Shown here: positions 52,056 to 62,767 of the stretch, in pieces | Layout: each line of letters starts with the position of its first letter | Numbering within the stretch: the stretch's first letter is position 1 | From: Venturia oleaginea | Lineage: Eukaryota; Ascomycota; Dothideomycetes; Venturiales; Venturiaceae | Length of the DNA stretch: 64,000 nt | Assembly (NCBI GenBank): GCA_013176395.1 | Contig: JABMLP010000018.1 | Span: 1-64,000 of the forward strand | Direction of reading: 5' to 3' | Notes under the pieces: model-generated | The model's database searches: none | Told to the model about the DNA's origin: nothing | The model's input: only the letters and a program-made list of their open reading frames with translations | Program-made: the position numbers and the translations under genes

Positions 52056-52290
52056 TAGAATACGTTCTTGATCACGCCATTATACGACGTCAGCACAATT
52101 ACCTCATCAAGTGGAAAAACTGTCCTACATCGGAAAACACTTGGGAACCTATGTCACACTTGTCGAACTCTCTCCAAGCTCTGCGGGATTTCCACCGGGC
52201 AAATCCACAGCATTCCAGCCCACGCTTCCTGACCCGTCTGGAGAAAAGAAAGAAGCAAAGTCGAAAGGCTTAGAAGTAACGACTTCACCG
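52056..52290 (+). pseudogene. Orphan retroelement chromodomain fragment
   Basis: Reads VEYVLDHAIIRRQHNYLIKWKNCPT... with TWEPMSHL, a chromodomain with the YLIKW and TWEP signatures, followed by a basic tail. It follows directly on leader repeats, so gag and pol are missing. It is most similar in layout to C-termini of chromoviral integrases. Confidence 0.75.
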
Positions 52291-52499
52291 CGCCTCCGGT
52301 TCGAGCTTCGCTCCTCTTCATCCTCCTTCTCTAACTCATCCAGCAAACAAATTGTTTTTGATTTCGCTCTTTCATGAGCCTGTTGTTGGGTTTCAGGATC
52401 GTTTAAGACCCCGTTTCTGATGTGTACTTGATGCATCAAAGTTCATGCATCAATGCATGAATTGAGGGTACTCAAATGACTTAAATATGCTGTAGATTC

Positions 52500-52883
52500 C
52501 TAGCTTTTGAAGTCATGCAATTCATTATCTTTTGAAGCTCGTATTCGTGTAGTTCGTGCGTTTGTAGCTTCCAACACCTGTTTCAGGATAAGCTTGTTAC
52601 GCTTAATCCCCTTCAATAACGTCGACTGCTTTCTTTGCCGACGTACGACCTCTTCCATTATCATCCGAACCTCGTCATTCGCTATCGACAGCTTTTCCTC
52701 ATCCACAGCAATCCTCCGTTCCTTCTCTTCGCGAGTTTTGTCCAGCGACTCCCACGTGAACGGCATTATGATGCAAGTGCGGTTATTTTCGAAACAAAGT
52801 TGACAGGAGAAAGGCGCAGGCTCTCCGTAGGTAGAAATTTCTATGACGGACCTTTTGCGCTTTTGAGTATGTTTGGAACTCAT
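52500..52883 (-). CDS. Hypothetical 127-residue ORF with CxxC motif, repeat-associated
   Basis: ATG to TAG. A basic N-terminus, then FSCQLCFENNRTC, then a long charged helix (EEKERRIAVDEEKLSIANDEVRM). The CxxCxxxxxxC spacing recalls half of a fungal Zn2C6 finger. Small ORFs of this type are common in repeat-rich fungal DNA. No function can be assigned. Confidence 0.45.
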   Translation of the reverse strand: MSSKHTQKRKRSVIEISTYGEPAPFSCQLCFENNRTCIIMPFTWESLDKTREEKERRIAVDEEKLSIANDEVRMIMEEVVRRQRKQSTLLKGIKRNKLILKQVLEATNARTTRIRASKDNELHDFKS

Positions 52884-52965
52884 CTTTGATTTTGGGCTGC
52901 GGGGCTCGTGCCACCCTAAGTAGCGCTGAGGGATCAGCTTAACTTACTAAGAGGGGGGGTTTGTA

Positions 52966-53128
52966 ACGTAGTCTATAGGCCTATGCGCCATATATGCCTG
53001 TGCGCCAACCCCACCGAGTATTCTTACAAAAAACGTATATATTTCAACAACACCGCCATCTAAAACAGTAATAACGTAGTCTATAGGCCTATGCGCCATG
53101 TATGCCTGTGCGCCAACCCTACCAAACG
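52966..53128 (+). repeat. Duplicated left end of a Fot1/pogo-type transposon
   Basis: Two direct copies start TA-ACGTAGTCTATAGGCC at 52966 and 53074, about 108 bp apart. Each includes the start codon context ATGCCTGTGCGCCAACCC. The first copy is followed by a short dead frame. Confidence 0.75.
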
Positions 53129-54271
53129 CGACGCGTTCCTCCATTACCACACGAGATGGTACCGCCACAACGACAAGAGGCCTTACACCGAGAAGGTAGG
53201 CTTGAACTAGCTGTTCAAGCCTATAAAAACGGCGATTTTCAAAGCTATAGAGCTATCGCGCAAGCCTATGACGTCCCACGAGATACCCTGCAACGCCGTA
53301 TTGCTGGTACTCAACCACGACTTGGTTCTACCGCGAAAAACCGCCTCCTTACACCCACCGAAGAAGAGTACCTTGTACAGCGTATACTTTCAATGGATGA
53401 ACGCGGTATGCCACCTACTTTTGCCGCCGTACGGACTATGGCAAGCCTTTTAGCCAGTCAACATGGCCAACTCGTCTCTGCAGGCCAATGCTGGGTACGC
53501 AACTTTATTAACCGCCACGACGTACTAAAATCGAAGTACAACCGCAAGTACGACTACCAGCGAGCAAAATGCGAAGACCTAGACCTAATTCGAGCCTGGT
53601 TTGAACGCGTACGACGTACACAAGCTGAGCATGGCATCCTCGATGACGATATCTACAATTTTGACGAGACTGGTTTTCAGATGGGGGTAATTTCAACTGC
53701 AAAGGTTGTTACAGGAGCAGGTAAGGCTGGGAGACCGAGGACAACGCAGCCAGGCAACCGTGAGTGGGTTACGGTTATTGAGGCTATTTGTGCGAAAGGG
53801 TTTCCAATCCCTCCGCTCGTTATTTTCGAGGCAGTAATACACCAGGCAGCCTGGTATTCAGACGGGATCCTACCACCAGATTGGGCAATTGGCGTGAGCG
53901 AGAACGGCTGGACAACCAACGAGATAGGTCTCTGGTGGCTAAAGCATTTTGATAGGCATACAAAGGACCGTACCGTCGGTCGCTACCGGCTCCTAATACT
54001 CGATGGCCACGGCAGTCACATTGCCCCTGAGTTCGACCAGTACTGCTTAGACCACTCAATTATTGTGCTCTGTATGCCCCCTCATTCGTCGCACCTCCTT
54101 CAGCCACTCGATGTCGGCTGCTTTTCAGTCCTCAAGCGTTCGTACGGCCGCCTCGTCGAGCAGAAAATGAGCCTTGGTATCAACCATATTGATAAGCAAG
54201 AGTTTCTACCTCTCTACCAGCAAGCGCGCGCTGAAGCACTGCATACAAACAATATACGAAGTAGTTTCTAG
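53102..54271 (+). pseudogene. Fot1/pogo-family DDE transposase, 3'-truncated
   Basis: 389 residues, open from ATG 53102. Residues about 35-70 are a psq-type HTH (GRLELAVQAYKNGDFQSYRAIAQAYDV read in two parts). A CENP-B/Tc5-type HTH (TPTEEEYLVQRILSM ... VRNFINRH) follows, then the DDE core with NFDETGF, LILDGHGSHIA and HSSHLLQPLDVG. The last two Asp are 35 residues apart (DD35D), as in Fot1. The coding sequence stops at HTNNIRSSF, where LTR-C-derived sequence supplies the TAG. The usual C-terminal part and right inverted repeat are missing, so the element is immobile in cis. The truncated protein might still bind DNA. Confidence 0.85.
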
Positions 54272-54439
54272 TTACTTCGCTATTGCTTTTAGTTACTTAG
54301 CACAATTCACGGCTCTTATATCTTGCAAGCTTCGCTTCACTTGTTTGATACGATATTGTCGCCTTGGACCACTTGAACCCTACTCTATGGATTAGCCAAA
54401 TCCAGCTAGATTACTTTGAGCCATAGCCTCTGCGTAACA
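54267..54439 (+). mobile_element. Partial LTR-C (3' ~173 bp) ending the Fot1 ORF
   Basis: From AGTTACTTCGCTATTGC to GCGTAACA, matching 42491-42663. It starts about 60 bp after the TATA position of LTR-C, so it resembles an R-U5 piece. Confidence 0.75.
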
Positions 54440-54821
54440 GATTAGCTAAGAAAAGATGGGACCGTAGCGCCGCCGACAGGGAGGGTCAGGTTCTACCATA
54501 TGACCCGGCTAGTGATTGACATGTCCGTGTAGATTTGCAACCGACCAAGAAGACTCTTAGAAAGAAGACTGCACAAACGTTGATGAAAACTACAAACTTC
54601 GAAAAGAAATGGCAACTCCCGAATCCCTTCTAGCACAGAAGCGAGCTGAAAGTCTAGAAGAGTCAGCAATAGAACACCCGCTTAACTAACGCCTCGCCTT
54701 GATGCCGCTGCTACTAACCACTAATTCCAAGGACATGAAAGATACCACCTTGCCGACAGATTCCATTTATTCCCACCCAAAATCTCTCGCCTCTCTGCAA
54801 TCTTCTTCGTCATGCCACTCT
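54440..54821. other. Unassigned, probably retroelement-derived
   Basis: Lies directly after the LTR-C end. A plus-strand frame (LAKKRWDRSAADREG, then QPTKKTLRKKTAQ) is broken by stops. No family recognised. Confidence 0.35.
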
Positions 54822-55196
54822 TTACACCACAGTGGAGCTAAAGAATTTATTTGCATATACCCAAGCCGATTGAGGCTTCTTTTCCACCTTTGCTAGAGAC
54901 TCCTGTTTCTGTTTCTTTCCTGATTTTTCGTCCTCATCCGCGTCGAGCTCGCATGCCTTTCGCTTCTTCTGTTTCTTTCCGGGGTTTCGGATCTCGTCGT
55001 CCTCAAGGTTAGATACCTTCTGCTTCTTCTGCGTCTTCGATGGTTTCGCTGGATGGATGTTGGGGCCTTGCTGGTCGATAGGTTGAGGCTGTTGGACCAC
55101 TGTTTGCGTCGATCGATCGACCATTTGTTGGCGGTAGAGGATTATTTGTGTTTTCGGGTCATTTGTCTGCTCCTCCTCGGTGTTGTCTACATCCAT
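54822..55196 (-). CDS. Hypothetical Lys-rich ORF, 124 residues
   Basis: ATG to TAA. Starts MDVDNTEEEQTNDPK and has three KKQK-type basic clusters (KTQKKQK, GKKQKKRK, GKKQKQE) that resemble bipartite nuclear signals. It could be the 3' end of a longer broken minus-strand gene, as open minus-strand frames continue upstream to 56220. Confidence 0.35.
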   Translation of the reverse strand: MDVDNTEEEQTNDPKTQIILYRQQMVDRSTQTVVQQPQPIDQQGPNIHPAKPSKTQKKQKVSNLEDDEIRNPGKKQKKRKACELDADEDEKSGKKQKQESLAKVEKKPQSAWVYANKFFSSTVV

Positions 55197-55243
55197 CCCG
55201 TCGGAGGACAGAGTATTTGTGTCGAAAGCCTCAATCTCGAGCT

Positions 55244-56104
55244 CTAGGTATTCTTCGTTCTCCTGGGGTATGTCAAAGATATGGGTGTCCTCGTCTCAAG
55301 CTTAATATTAGGCTCGAATTCCTTTGCCGCATTCTTCGCCACGGCGACCCATGCAATCATTATCAGAGCAAAACATCCCGAGTGACAGCACTCTATACGA
55401 CAACTAAAAGCGTAAAAATATTCACAATGCGATTTACAATCTTCGATGACAGTTCGAAACCATAAAGGATGTGCATCTTGACTATATTTGAACATCAACG
55501 ACGAGACGCCAAAGACCAACTCAGGCCGCGCCCAAAATTTCGATTTCCTGACGAAGATAACGGTTTCCCCTTTATTAGCATTAGCGGGAATATGATCTCG
55601 TAACCAGAGTCAATGTTGAGAGCGTCACTAGACAGCGTGAACCAGTTTACAGCTACTTCAGCAATGGCTCCAATGGGCATAATGGCGTTTTTAAGGGTCT
55701 GTTCGTCGCTAACTCGTTCATCGAGTAACACACATCCACATTTGTGTCTGATCGTTAGGCCCCTTACCCAAATGACAATGGAATTTGAAGGCTTTTCATA
55801 GGAATCCTGGAAGAGTAAGTTTAATGTTCACTTCCATTCGGCTCGCGAGTCGCCGGCTGCCACGCGAATATCTTGACGAGCTACGCATATGCCGTGGATC
55901 AGGGGATCGATGCTGAGCCAGCTTCCAGTCACCCCACCATGGAAGCCATCTTTGCCTCGAGTAGCCCCAAAGAAAAAGCCATCACCCTCAATGTGGGTCT
56001 TGGTCAATTTGAGTGTTGCATCACACGATGTCCATGGACCCCACTCGAGGGGTCCGATGTCCAGGACGATGTGAGGAAGCGAGTACTGGGGTTGGCTCAA
56101 ACTA
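55244..56104 (-). other. Broken minus-strand frames, possible decayed gene
   Basis: Frames with coding feel (VLLDERVSDEQTLKNAIMP, DGFFFGATRGKDGFHGG, WLSIDPLIHGIC) follow one another on the minus strand with stops between. They may be downstream exons of the metalloprotease locus or a neighbouring dead gene. No domain recognised. Confidence 0.3.
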
Positions 56105-56993
56105 TTACTGTGCTGCTGTCTCGATCCGTAAGAGCCAGACATAGCCGCCTGCGGGCTTGGGGTAGACCTTTGATATTTTGGCTTTATCAACTCTCGACAG
56201 CTCGCGAGCCACTTGATCAAGGTTCTTCAACAAGCAGGGGTCTATGCTGTCGCAAAGCTGTCGAGTAGCTGCCTCTGGAATACTATAGGCCATAACCGAG
56301 TCTGGGTCGTAAGAGGAGAGAGGAGAGTTAACACCCAAAATTGAGAAAACATTATTCTTGAACCACTCATCAGTTTCATGCCAGTGTTTCCTAGCCTCGC
56401 TCTCCACGAATAGTGAGGTTCTGATGCTCATGGTACAGACTCAAAGCGTGGCTGAATGAACCTTAGTATCCCCGCTAACGGAAAGCGCTCAGTAGGACTC
56501 ACCCATACTCGTGTAGCACAGTGTGCTGGGCGTCTGATATCGGGAAGCTGTTTTGTAAATTGAGCTGCATTGTGTGATCGGGCCACATGATGGCTAAGGC
56601 ACCAGTTCCGAGCCTGGATCATTTATCGCCGTCTCGAGCGACCCAGATTCTGGTATGGGATTCCTGCTCTGCGTAATTGAAATTGAAAGCCAGGTTCGTA
56701 TGACGCTGCCAATGGAGAGCAAATCTATTGATAAAGCATCTCTTGCGGTCATTACCGTCTATCAAATAGATGTTCAGGGTGGCGCCATTCAGCCAAAACA
56801 AATTGAGGTATAATTGGGTGGAGATGTCCAGCTTAGGCGAGGAGTCCAGCGATCGGTCTGTATTTGTGGCTCCCATCGTTTCTTCTGATCTACTGAAGAA
56901 ATGGATTGGTGCTTGACACAATTGAATCCGGGCCAATATTAGTATGAGAAGGACATGGTTGTGTTCCTGCATCTCGATCACACTCGGTCTCAT
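56105..56993 (-). pseudogene. Broken M12A (astacin-type) zinc metalloprotease
   Basis: Starts at ATG 56993. The catalytic zinc site is HEYGHALSLYHEHQ (HExxHxxxxxHE), split by a canonical 51-nt intron (56502-56452). Downstream, YDPDSVMAYSIPE and ELSRVDKAKISKVYP match the Met-turn and closing segment of fungal M12A-like proteases. Upstream, HTRIWVARDGDK is followed in frame by TGA where homologues usually have an aromatic residue. After the second His motif a one-base frameshift is needed to reach the C-terminal part. With one nonsense and one frameshift the gene is probably dead, unless unusual splicing removes both. Confidence 0.7.
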
Positions 56994-57214
56994 ATAGTGC
57001 TTGCAAAAAAAACGTTAACACTTTGCGTGTTCATCAATAAGTTTTTACCTCTACTGTCGTACCCGGGGTTTTAAAGGTTAACTGAGATCCCCCTAACGCC
57101 GCCCCCGTATTCTCCTTCCCAACCTACTTTAATTATAAAGATTTTTGTATAACGTATTCCACCACCGAGCCGGCCACTTTTCCTTGGCACAGCCCTTATC
57201 CTCTTCAACACGCA

Positions 57215-57412
57215 ATGTCTCAACAACGCAACGCGATAGCCGTTCAAGAAGAAGGCAGAATTGATCTCGCTCTTCAGGCCTATACCTCTGGCCAATTTCA
57301 AAGCCTACGGCGCGCTGCTGCAGCCTTCAACACCAAACACCAAAGGCCCTCTGATCACCTCATTCATCGCATATCCTCCAGCCGCTTGATGTGGTCTGCT
57401 TCTCGCCGTTGA
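57215..57412 (+). pseudogene. Fot1-like transposase N-terminus (HTH)
   Basis: Opens MSQQRNAIAVQEEG and carries the psq-type helix-turn-helix (RIDLALQAYTSGQFQSLRRA), then runs out of frame at the deletion joint near 57350 and stops at 57412. If expressed it would be a DNA-binding fragment without catalytic activity. Confidence 0.8.
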
Positions 57413-58137
57413 AGTGCAAGTACTCTCAACGAGTTCGAGACTTGGCACGCCGACGCGTCTACCATATCAACAAAGAAGGCTTCCTCCCGGCCTCCAAAGA
57501 CGCGTTTTTCGACGTGTTTACAGAAGAGAACTGTCGAAAGGCTGTTGAGATGGTAGGGCTAGTCCCTATTAACGCGGAGGTGGTATTGGATCGCCTTGAA
57601 GTACGGCTACGTACCCCACCAGCACCCCCACCGCAGGAGACGCCGTGGCAGTCGAAGACTCCAAGCAATACTCAAGAATTTGGATCTCAATCAAAGCTTG
57701 TACGCGAATCTTTCACTCGGTCCCCAGTTACTGCGCAGACTGGCTTCTCTCAGCTTGTCAAGGGCGCTGAATTGATGCTGCACCAGAACGCTCTACTTAT
57801 TGCACGAAACCACGAGCTTGAAGAGCAATTGGCAGTAATGACGAAGCGAAAATGGCGCAAAAGGAAGTGGATCCAGCAAGGTGGTACTATAGAGTACGGG
57901 ACTGCAGCAGCGCAGGTAGCTGCTGAGGCGTCTGTAGCGCCTCAGAAATCAAAGAAGGCTCGTGGTAGTGGTGATCAAGAAACAGCCCGGCCAGCTTTAC
58001 GGCGCTGTGGGAACTGCGGCGCGACTGGGCACAATGCGCGAAGGTGTAAAAAGGATATTGAGATATCTTCTGAATCAGATAGCAGCACGACAGACTTGGA
58101 ATCTATTGTTGATAGCGATAAAATTGAAGAGGCGTAA
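57355..58137 (+). pseudogene. Fot1-like transposase C-terminus with CCHC knuckle
   Basis: Frame begins in the PHSSHILQPLDVVCF motif, which holds the third catalytic Asp, and continues through RVYHINKEGFLPASKDAFFDVF to a helix (ALLIARNHELEEQLAVMTKRKWRKRK). It ends in a zinc knuckle (CGNCGATGHNARRC) and acidic tail. The frame is open to the native stop, so the C-terminal half is undamaged apart from lacking its own start. Confidence 0.85.
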
Positions 58138-58190
58138 TATGAGTTGGTCGTGCCAGGGAAAAGTGGCCGGCTCGGTGGTGGAATGCGTTA

Positions 58191-61100
58191 CCTATAAAGA
58201 GAAAGACAAGTAGAAGATCCGATATAAGGAAGACATAAAAATAATAAGTTTGCGTAAAGATGTAGCAAAAGCCGACCTTCGTAAGAAAACTAAAACTAGG
58301 ATCCCATTTAACCTTTGATGGCCTGGTGTTACGGGGAACTCGTTTCTCAACACAGTTGATTATGTCAAGACCTTCTTGACACCTGTGTCCTCTTGTTCTG
58401 GTCCGCGGGTTTGGGGTAAGGGCAATATCAGTCTGGAAGTACTTACCTTAAGTACCTTCCCTTGCTCAGGTTCTTTGGAGGCTCTCTAGATCCTAGCCGT
58501 CCGATGTATCTCCCAATTCAATTTTCGTCTAACCAATTTGATCCTCAGATCAATCCTGAACGCTTATCGGTTAGTATGAAGGTTGGGGGTAGGTTTGATT
58601 CGTGTGCATATGACTTGTGCTTGATTGTATCTAAGTAAAAGGTCGTTACTGTAGTAGGTTGAAGAAGCTCCTATGTGAGAAACATAACATGAGATAACCA
58701 AGAAGAGAGAAAGGAAAGTCCGTCCAATGTCCTCCCTATATACCCTTCTGGTTCTGGGTGCCAAGGTGTATTCCCACACCTCTTGCTCTTCCCACACTTC
58801 CCACACTGCCCACACCTTCAGATCTGTGGGCAACGGCCAAGAACTGTGAAAACTGTGGGAATATCACGTGACTCTTGCACGTAATATTCTCCTTTAGGAC
58901 TGACCCTGTCGCACCAGTCTCATCCTGTGCTCGAAGGATTCCCTTCCATTATCAGTCCTAACAATAACTTCTTGTTATCCAACCATTCTTTGCGAGTCCT
59001 GCCTTCCTGCTCTTCGGCCTTGAGGTGATCTGTAACACCTGGCGTGCCCCGCTACTATAGTAAACCTCAGACCGCCTAGGTATTCCTCGTTACCCCACCT
59101 AATTAAAACCTATATTTTGATGTTGCTTATTCGCACAAACTCCACACTGACCGGACTGCATTCTACGCACGCATGGAGGGGATATACGCCTACGAAAGGC
59201 TCAGAGAGACTTTCTTAAATTCTTGCCCACTGGTAACGTCTTTTCCGCAAGCACAATATAGGCTCAACATTAGTTCGAAAGCATTGCAACACTCGATATC
59301 TACTTATTGCAAATGTGACAGCCTATGGCAAGGACCAGTAGAAGTGAAAACTGTCCGCCAACTATTCCAAGAGAGGATTTGTGAGAAGAGACTACCATGA
59401 CCGTCGATTGAACATTACAAATCATCACAATATGTGGATGTTACCAAGAAAAGACCAGCAGAACTATTCAGTACTTCGATGACTGAGTTCGGTGGCTGAA
59501 CTGCCCTTCGTCACGTCGGCCGCGTCTTTCGCCATTAGTGAAGGAAACTGAAAAGTGATGTTGCCAGGAAGTGGGATAGATGAGACCCACCTCTCATTTT
59601 ATTTTAAGACACGAAAATTCTACACAGCGGAGCAAAATCCGCATTGTGAGGCTCTGATTTGTGGGCAGGATGAATCTCCAAGGAACGGGCCAGTATTGAG
59701 AAATCTCGCAGAAATTGGAGGCTTCATCGGCTAGACGCACTCGTTAAGATGAACGATGCCGCCGCCGCTGCATTGATTAAAGTAAAGTTTTTTGATCTCG
59801 CGACATCAAATTTCGCGATGTGGAGCGGATGAGGAATCCAGAACCTGGAAGTTTGTCGCCGTCGCCGACGCCGATTCATAGGAGTCTTTAATGCCACGGA
59901 CACAGCATGTAGACAGTCAAGACTCAAGAACGAGTAACGAGACTAGGGCCCGTGTTGCTGATGGGATCGTCGGGGTGTGATGGGGTTCCAGAGGCGAAGG
60001 TATTTCACTATGTATTGTGGAATATATGAACCGGTTCATTGCAAGCATTTGAGCAAAGGTCCGTAGATGTCGAGAATTAGTATGCGAGGAATGGTTGGTC
60101 CTTAGGCTGAAGATGGGCCTGTCCTTGTTCTAATTATCCAAGTCACTCCCGCATTTCGGGTCGAAATTTGAGGAGCTTCCTTACTATAACACGAAACATA
60201 AGGCGACATTGCAGGCCTGGATATTATATAACTACATCGATATCGTCGGTCTTACACACTGCTTCATTTCCAGTCACCGAGGTATTGGTCTCGTAGCTGT
60301 CGATGCAGGCTGAAGTTGCTTATTCCAGCCTCACCGTTGACTTTAAGATGCGAAGGATGGGAATATCAGCTTCCGGCCCTCCGCCCTATATATTTGCTTT
60401 TCACGGACAATACCGTTGTGGCACGCTGCCAGGCTTGAGGCAAACAATCGCGAGACTGTCACGCTTGAACGGGACGCGCTGCTGATGTGGGTTGTTTGTA
60501 CCCGAACGAACGAGAGCCATGAGGCGTTTCTTCATTTAGATTGTGCGCGTCCCACGACAGGCACCGGGCAGATTGAACCACGGACTGGAGATCATGACCG
60601 TGAAGAGCCGTTGTGAAACGGTCAGATCCGAGGAAACGATGGTTTTAGAATTGGCATCCGTATCTGTAATGAGGTAGGACTTTGACACGTCGCCAAAAGT
60701 TGAGGCCCAAAAGTCAATTGACTTTTCTCGTTGGGCAAGCTTGCCTCCAAGTTTCACATCAGAGACAGGTATATGCAGGTGGGCAGCAGATGCAGGTCCA
60801 GGTAGCTCGAAAATGTTCCGCAATGAGAGACATGTCGAGGAAAACGGCCAAACGGTCGGCCTAGCTAGACGGTTTATACATTCTGCACTGATTTGGTTCT
60901 ACGACTCTCAAACATTGTTGTTCGGCGTCGAGTTTGAGCTGCAGAATCGATAAAGGACCAATGCACTGCATCCGTTCCAAGAGGTGCATGACTACACGGC
61001 GCACGAAAAAAGCAACGATTCGAGGTCATGCATTGCTACACGTAATCTTTGATTTACCTGATCAATTGGCATTTGGCAATATCAATGGACGGGGAATAGG

Positions 61101-62767
61101 ATATTGTCGTCACCACTGCAATGCAAGAAAGGTAACTCTATTGCCTGAACAGGAAAGTGTACGACGGAGAAAAATTACCGTTCCTTTGGGTTTGATTTGG
61201 GTGATTGAGGTGAGGCTCGAAATGAAGGGCAGAGCACGCGAGGGAAAAGCCCGCTTGGACAGATGATTGGAGAGATCCCCTGAACGCGTACCCCTTTTCT
61301 TGGGTTAGGGCACAAGCGAGACGGCTCTGACAGCCAGAACCAAGATCTACTAGGCAAGGAGCTCGGGTGAATAATGAACCCTCATGGCTGGGACTCCCCC
61401 AACGCACATGGCTGCATGCAGGTGGTAGTGTGCAAGTTTGCAGATGGTAGTGCAAACTTGCACGCAAACTTGCACGCACTACCATCTGCACACCGGGATC
61501 GAATCCATTGGAGCAAGTGCCCAGCTGTTGTCGATAAGGACATGTAACTTGACGCTATCGGCCGGCACAGATCGGATCATGGCTTTTGTTCCGGAAGCCC
61601 TCTGCACACTCTGCTGCACTGTCGTGGTGGTCTGGCACTCAGGGGTAGACCTTGAATAAGGCCGAGAACGCAGGAGTTCTGTTCGCAGCAGCAGGTTTCA
61701 ACAAGACGTGTTTGTCCTCAGGGAATAGGGAGGCACACGACCTTGGTAACAATATACGGTTGATTGTTGCGGGCTGGGGGAGCTTTGGGTTGGCGAACTG
61801 GAGATTAGCGGCTGAGCAACGACGATTGGATTCCGGTTGGCTGATCCGGTCGATTTGGCCCTCCTGTCTGGCCTGTACCTGGCATTAGCCGCGGCCAGGT
61901 ATAGTGACTTCAGCTACCGAGTACTGTTGTATGTGTGTAAGAGGAGCTGCATATAGACAAGGAGAAAGAGGCCAGGTCACGGCCAATGGAAGCTTAACAG
62001 TGCTCCAGAGTCACGGCACTTTCATGAAAATTCGTACCTCGTACCAATTAAAGGAGACGGGTCGTCGGCCGGGATGCTAAAAAAGAAAGCTTCCTTGCCC
62101 CTCGCTCCATTGAAATGAGGGAGGCTGATCCACGACGCCAGTCCGCCTCTCGTCCTGACCCGTCAGTTCAAGCCCATTCATCAGTCAGGGACTTACAACA
62201 GCTACCATTCCTTCGCAGAGCCACAAACTCGTTAATTTTGCCCTGCGACTTTGATCGACAGTACGCCAGACGCGTTTTGAAAACGCTCCTATACGCTCCT
62301 TGGACTATACCCAGCTCACGCTCTTTTGTCAACCTCGACCTCGACCTGACTCTCCTTGCCTTGCCCTCCTCGACTGCTCGGAATTGACTTTCGGCCTGCA
62401 TTACGGCTTCCCCAATCTGCAGCACCCTCTCGCCGGTAAGATCGCCGCGTCCCTGAGCATTTCGAAGTCTCAATTGCTCAATCACGAGCGTCCGTTCATT
62501 TATCCCACCAGCAACTTCAATCGATACCATTTGAAGAATTCAGACCATTCACGATTCCTGGCCGCCCTTGGTTTGCATGGAGCACTCATCCTTTGACGAC
62601 CAGCACTACTATCCACACTGACACTCGCTACACTCTACACCCACTCGACCCAGGCGCCGCTGGCCTAATATCGTGTCTAATTCACTCCAATTGTTCCTTT
62701 GTGCCCGTAAAAATATTTAATCACATCGTATGTCCCTCTCCCCTTGACATAGCAAAAGCTCAGTCCG
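58191..62767. other. Gene-poor region, no supported gene
   Basis: About 4.6 kb of mixed composition. 58640-58930 contains pyrimidine-rich and CCCACAC-rich sequence near a TATATACCC box, perhaps an old LTR, but I see no matching partner. An inverted repeat lies at 61410-61495. A minus-strand frame at 60536-60823 has some coding feel but no recognised domain. The last ~600 bp before 62768 are the likely promoter and leader of the next gene. Confidence 0.4.
61412..61494. repeat. Nested inverted/direct repeat able to form a hairpin
   Basis: GTGCAAGTTTGC, GCAAACTTGCAC (twice) and the pair GCAGATGGTAGTGC / GCACTACCATCTGC are interleaved. The outer arms can pair across about 60 bp. Confidence 0.7.

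Larger units (their letters stand above)
57152..58188 (+). mobile_element. Internally deleted Fot1/pogo-like transposon, 1,037 bp, with 39-bp TIRs and TA duplication
   Basis: TIRs 57152-57190 and 58150-58188 match at 37 of 39 positions (ACGTATTCC... versus ACGCATTCC...) and are flanked by TA at 57150-57151 and 58189-58190. It encodes the psq-type HTH start and the transposase end, but the catalytic core is deleted. Its ends resemble those of the 53.1-kb element only in the first five bases (ACGTA), so it is another family. Confidence 0.9.

Noticed and set aside
24002..54439. CRISPR-like reading of the short direct repeats in the leaders and LTRs
   Set aside because: Repeats are head-to-tail without unique spacers, in a eukaryotic retroelement setting.
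58640..58930. Possible solo LTR with a TATATACCC box
   Set aside because: No TG...CA borders, target duplication or second copy could be found in the window, so it is not called.
60536..60823. 95-residue minus-strand frame with a globular look
   Set aside because: No recognised domain, no supporting exons and no neighbours. It is kept only as a remark in the region description.
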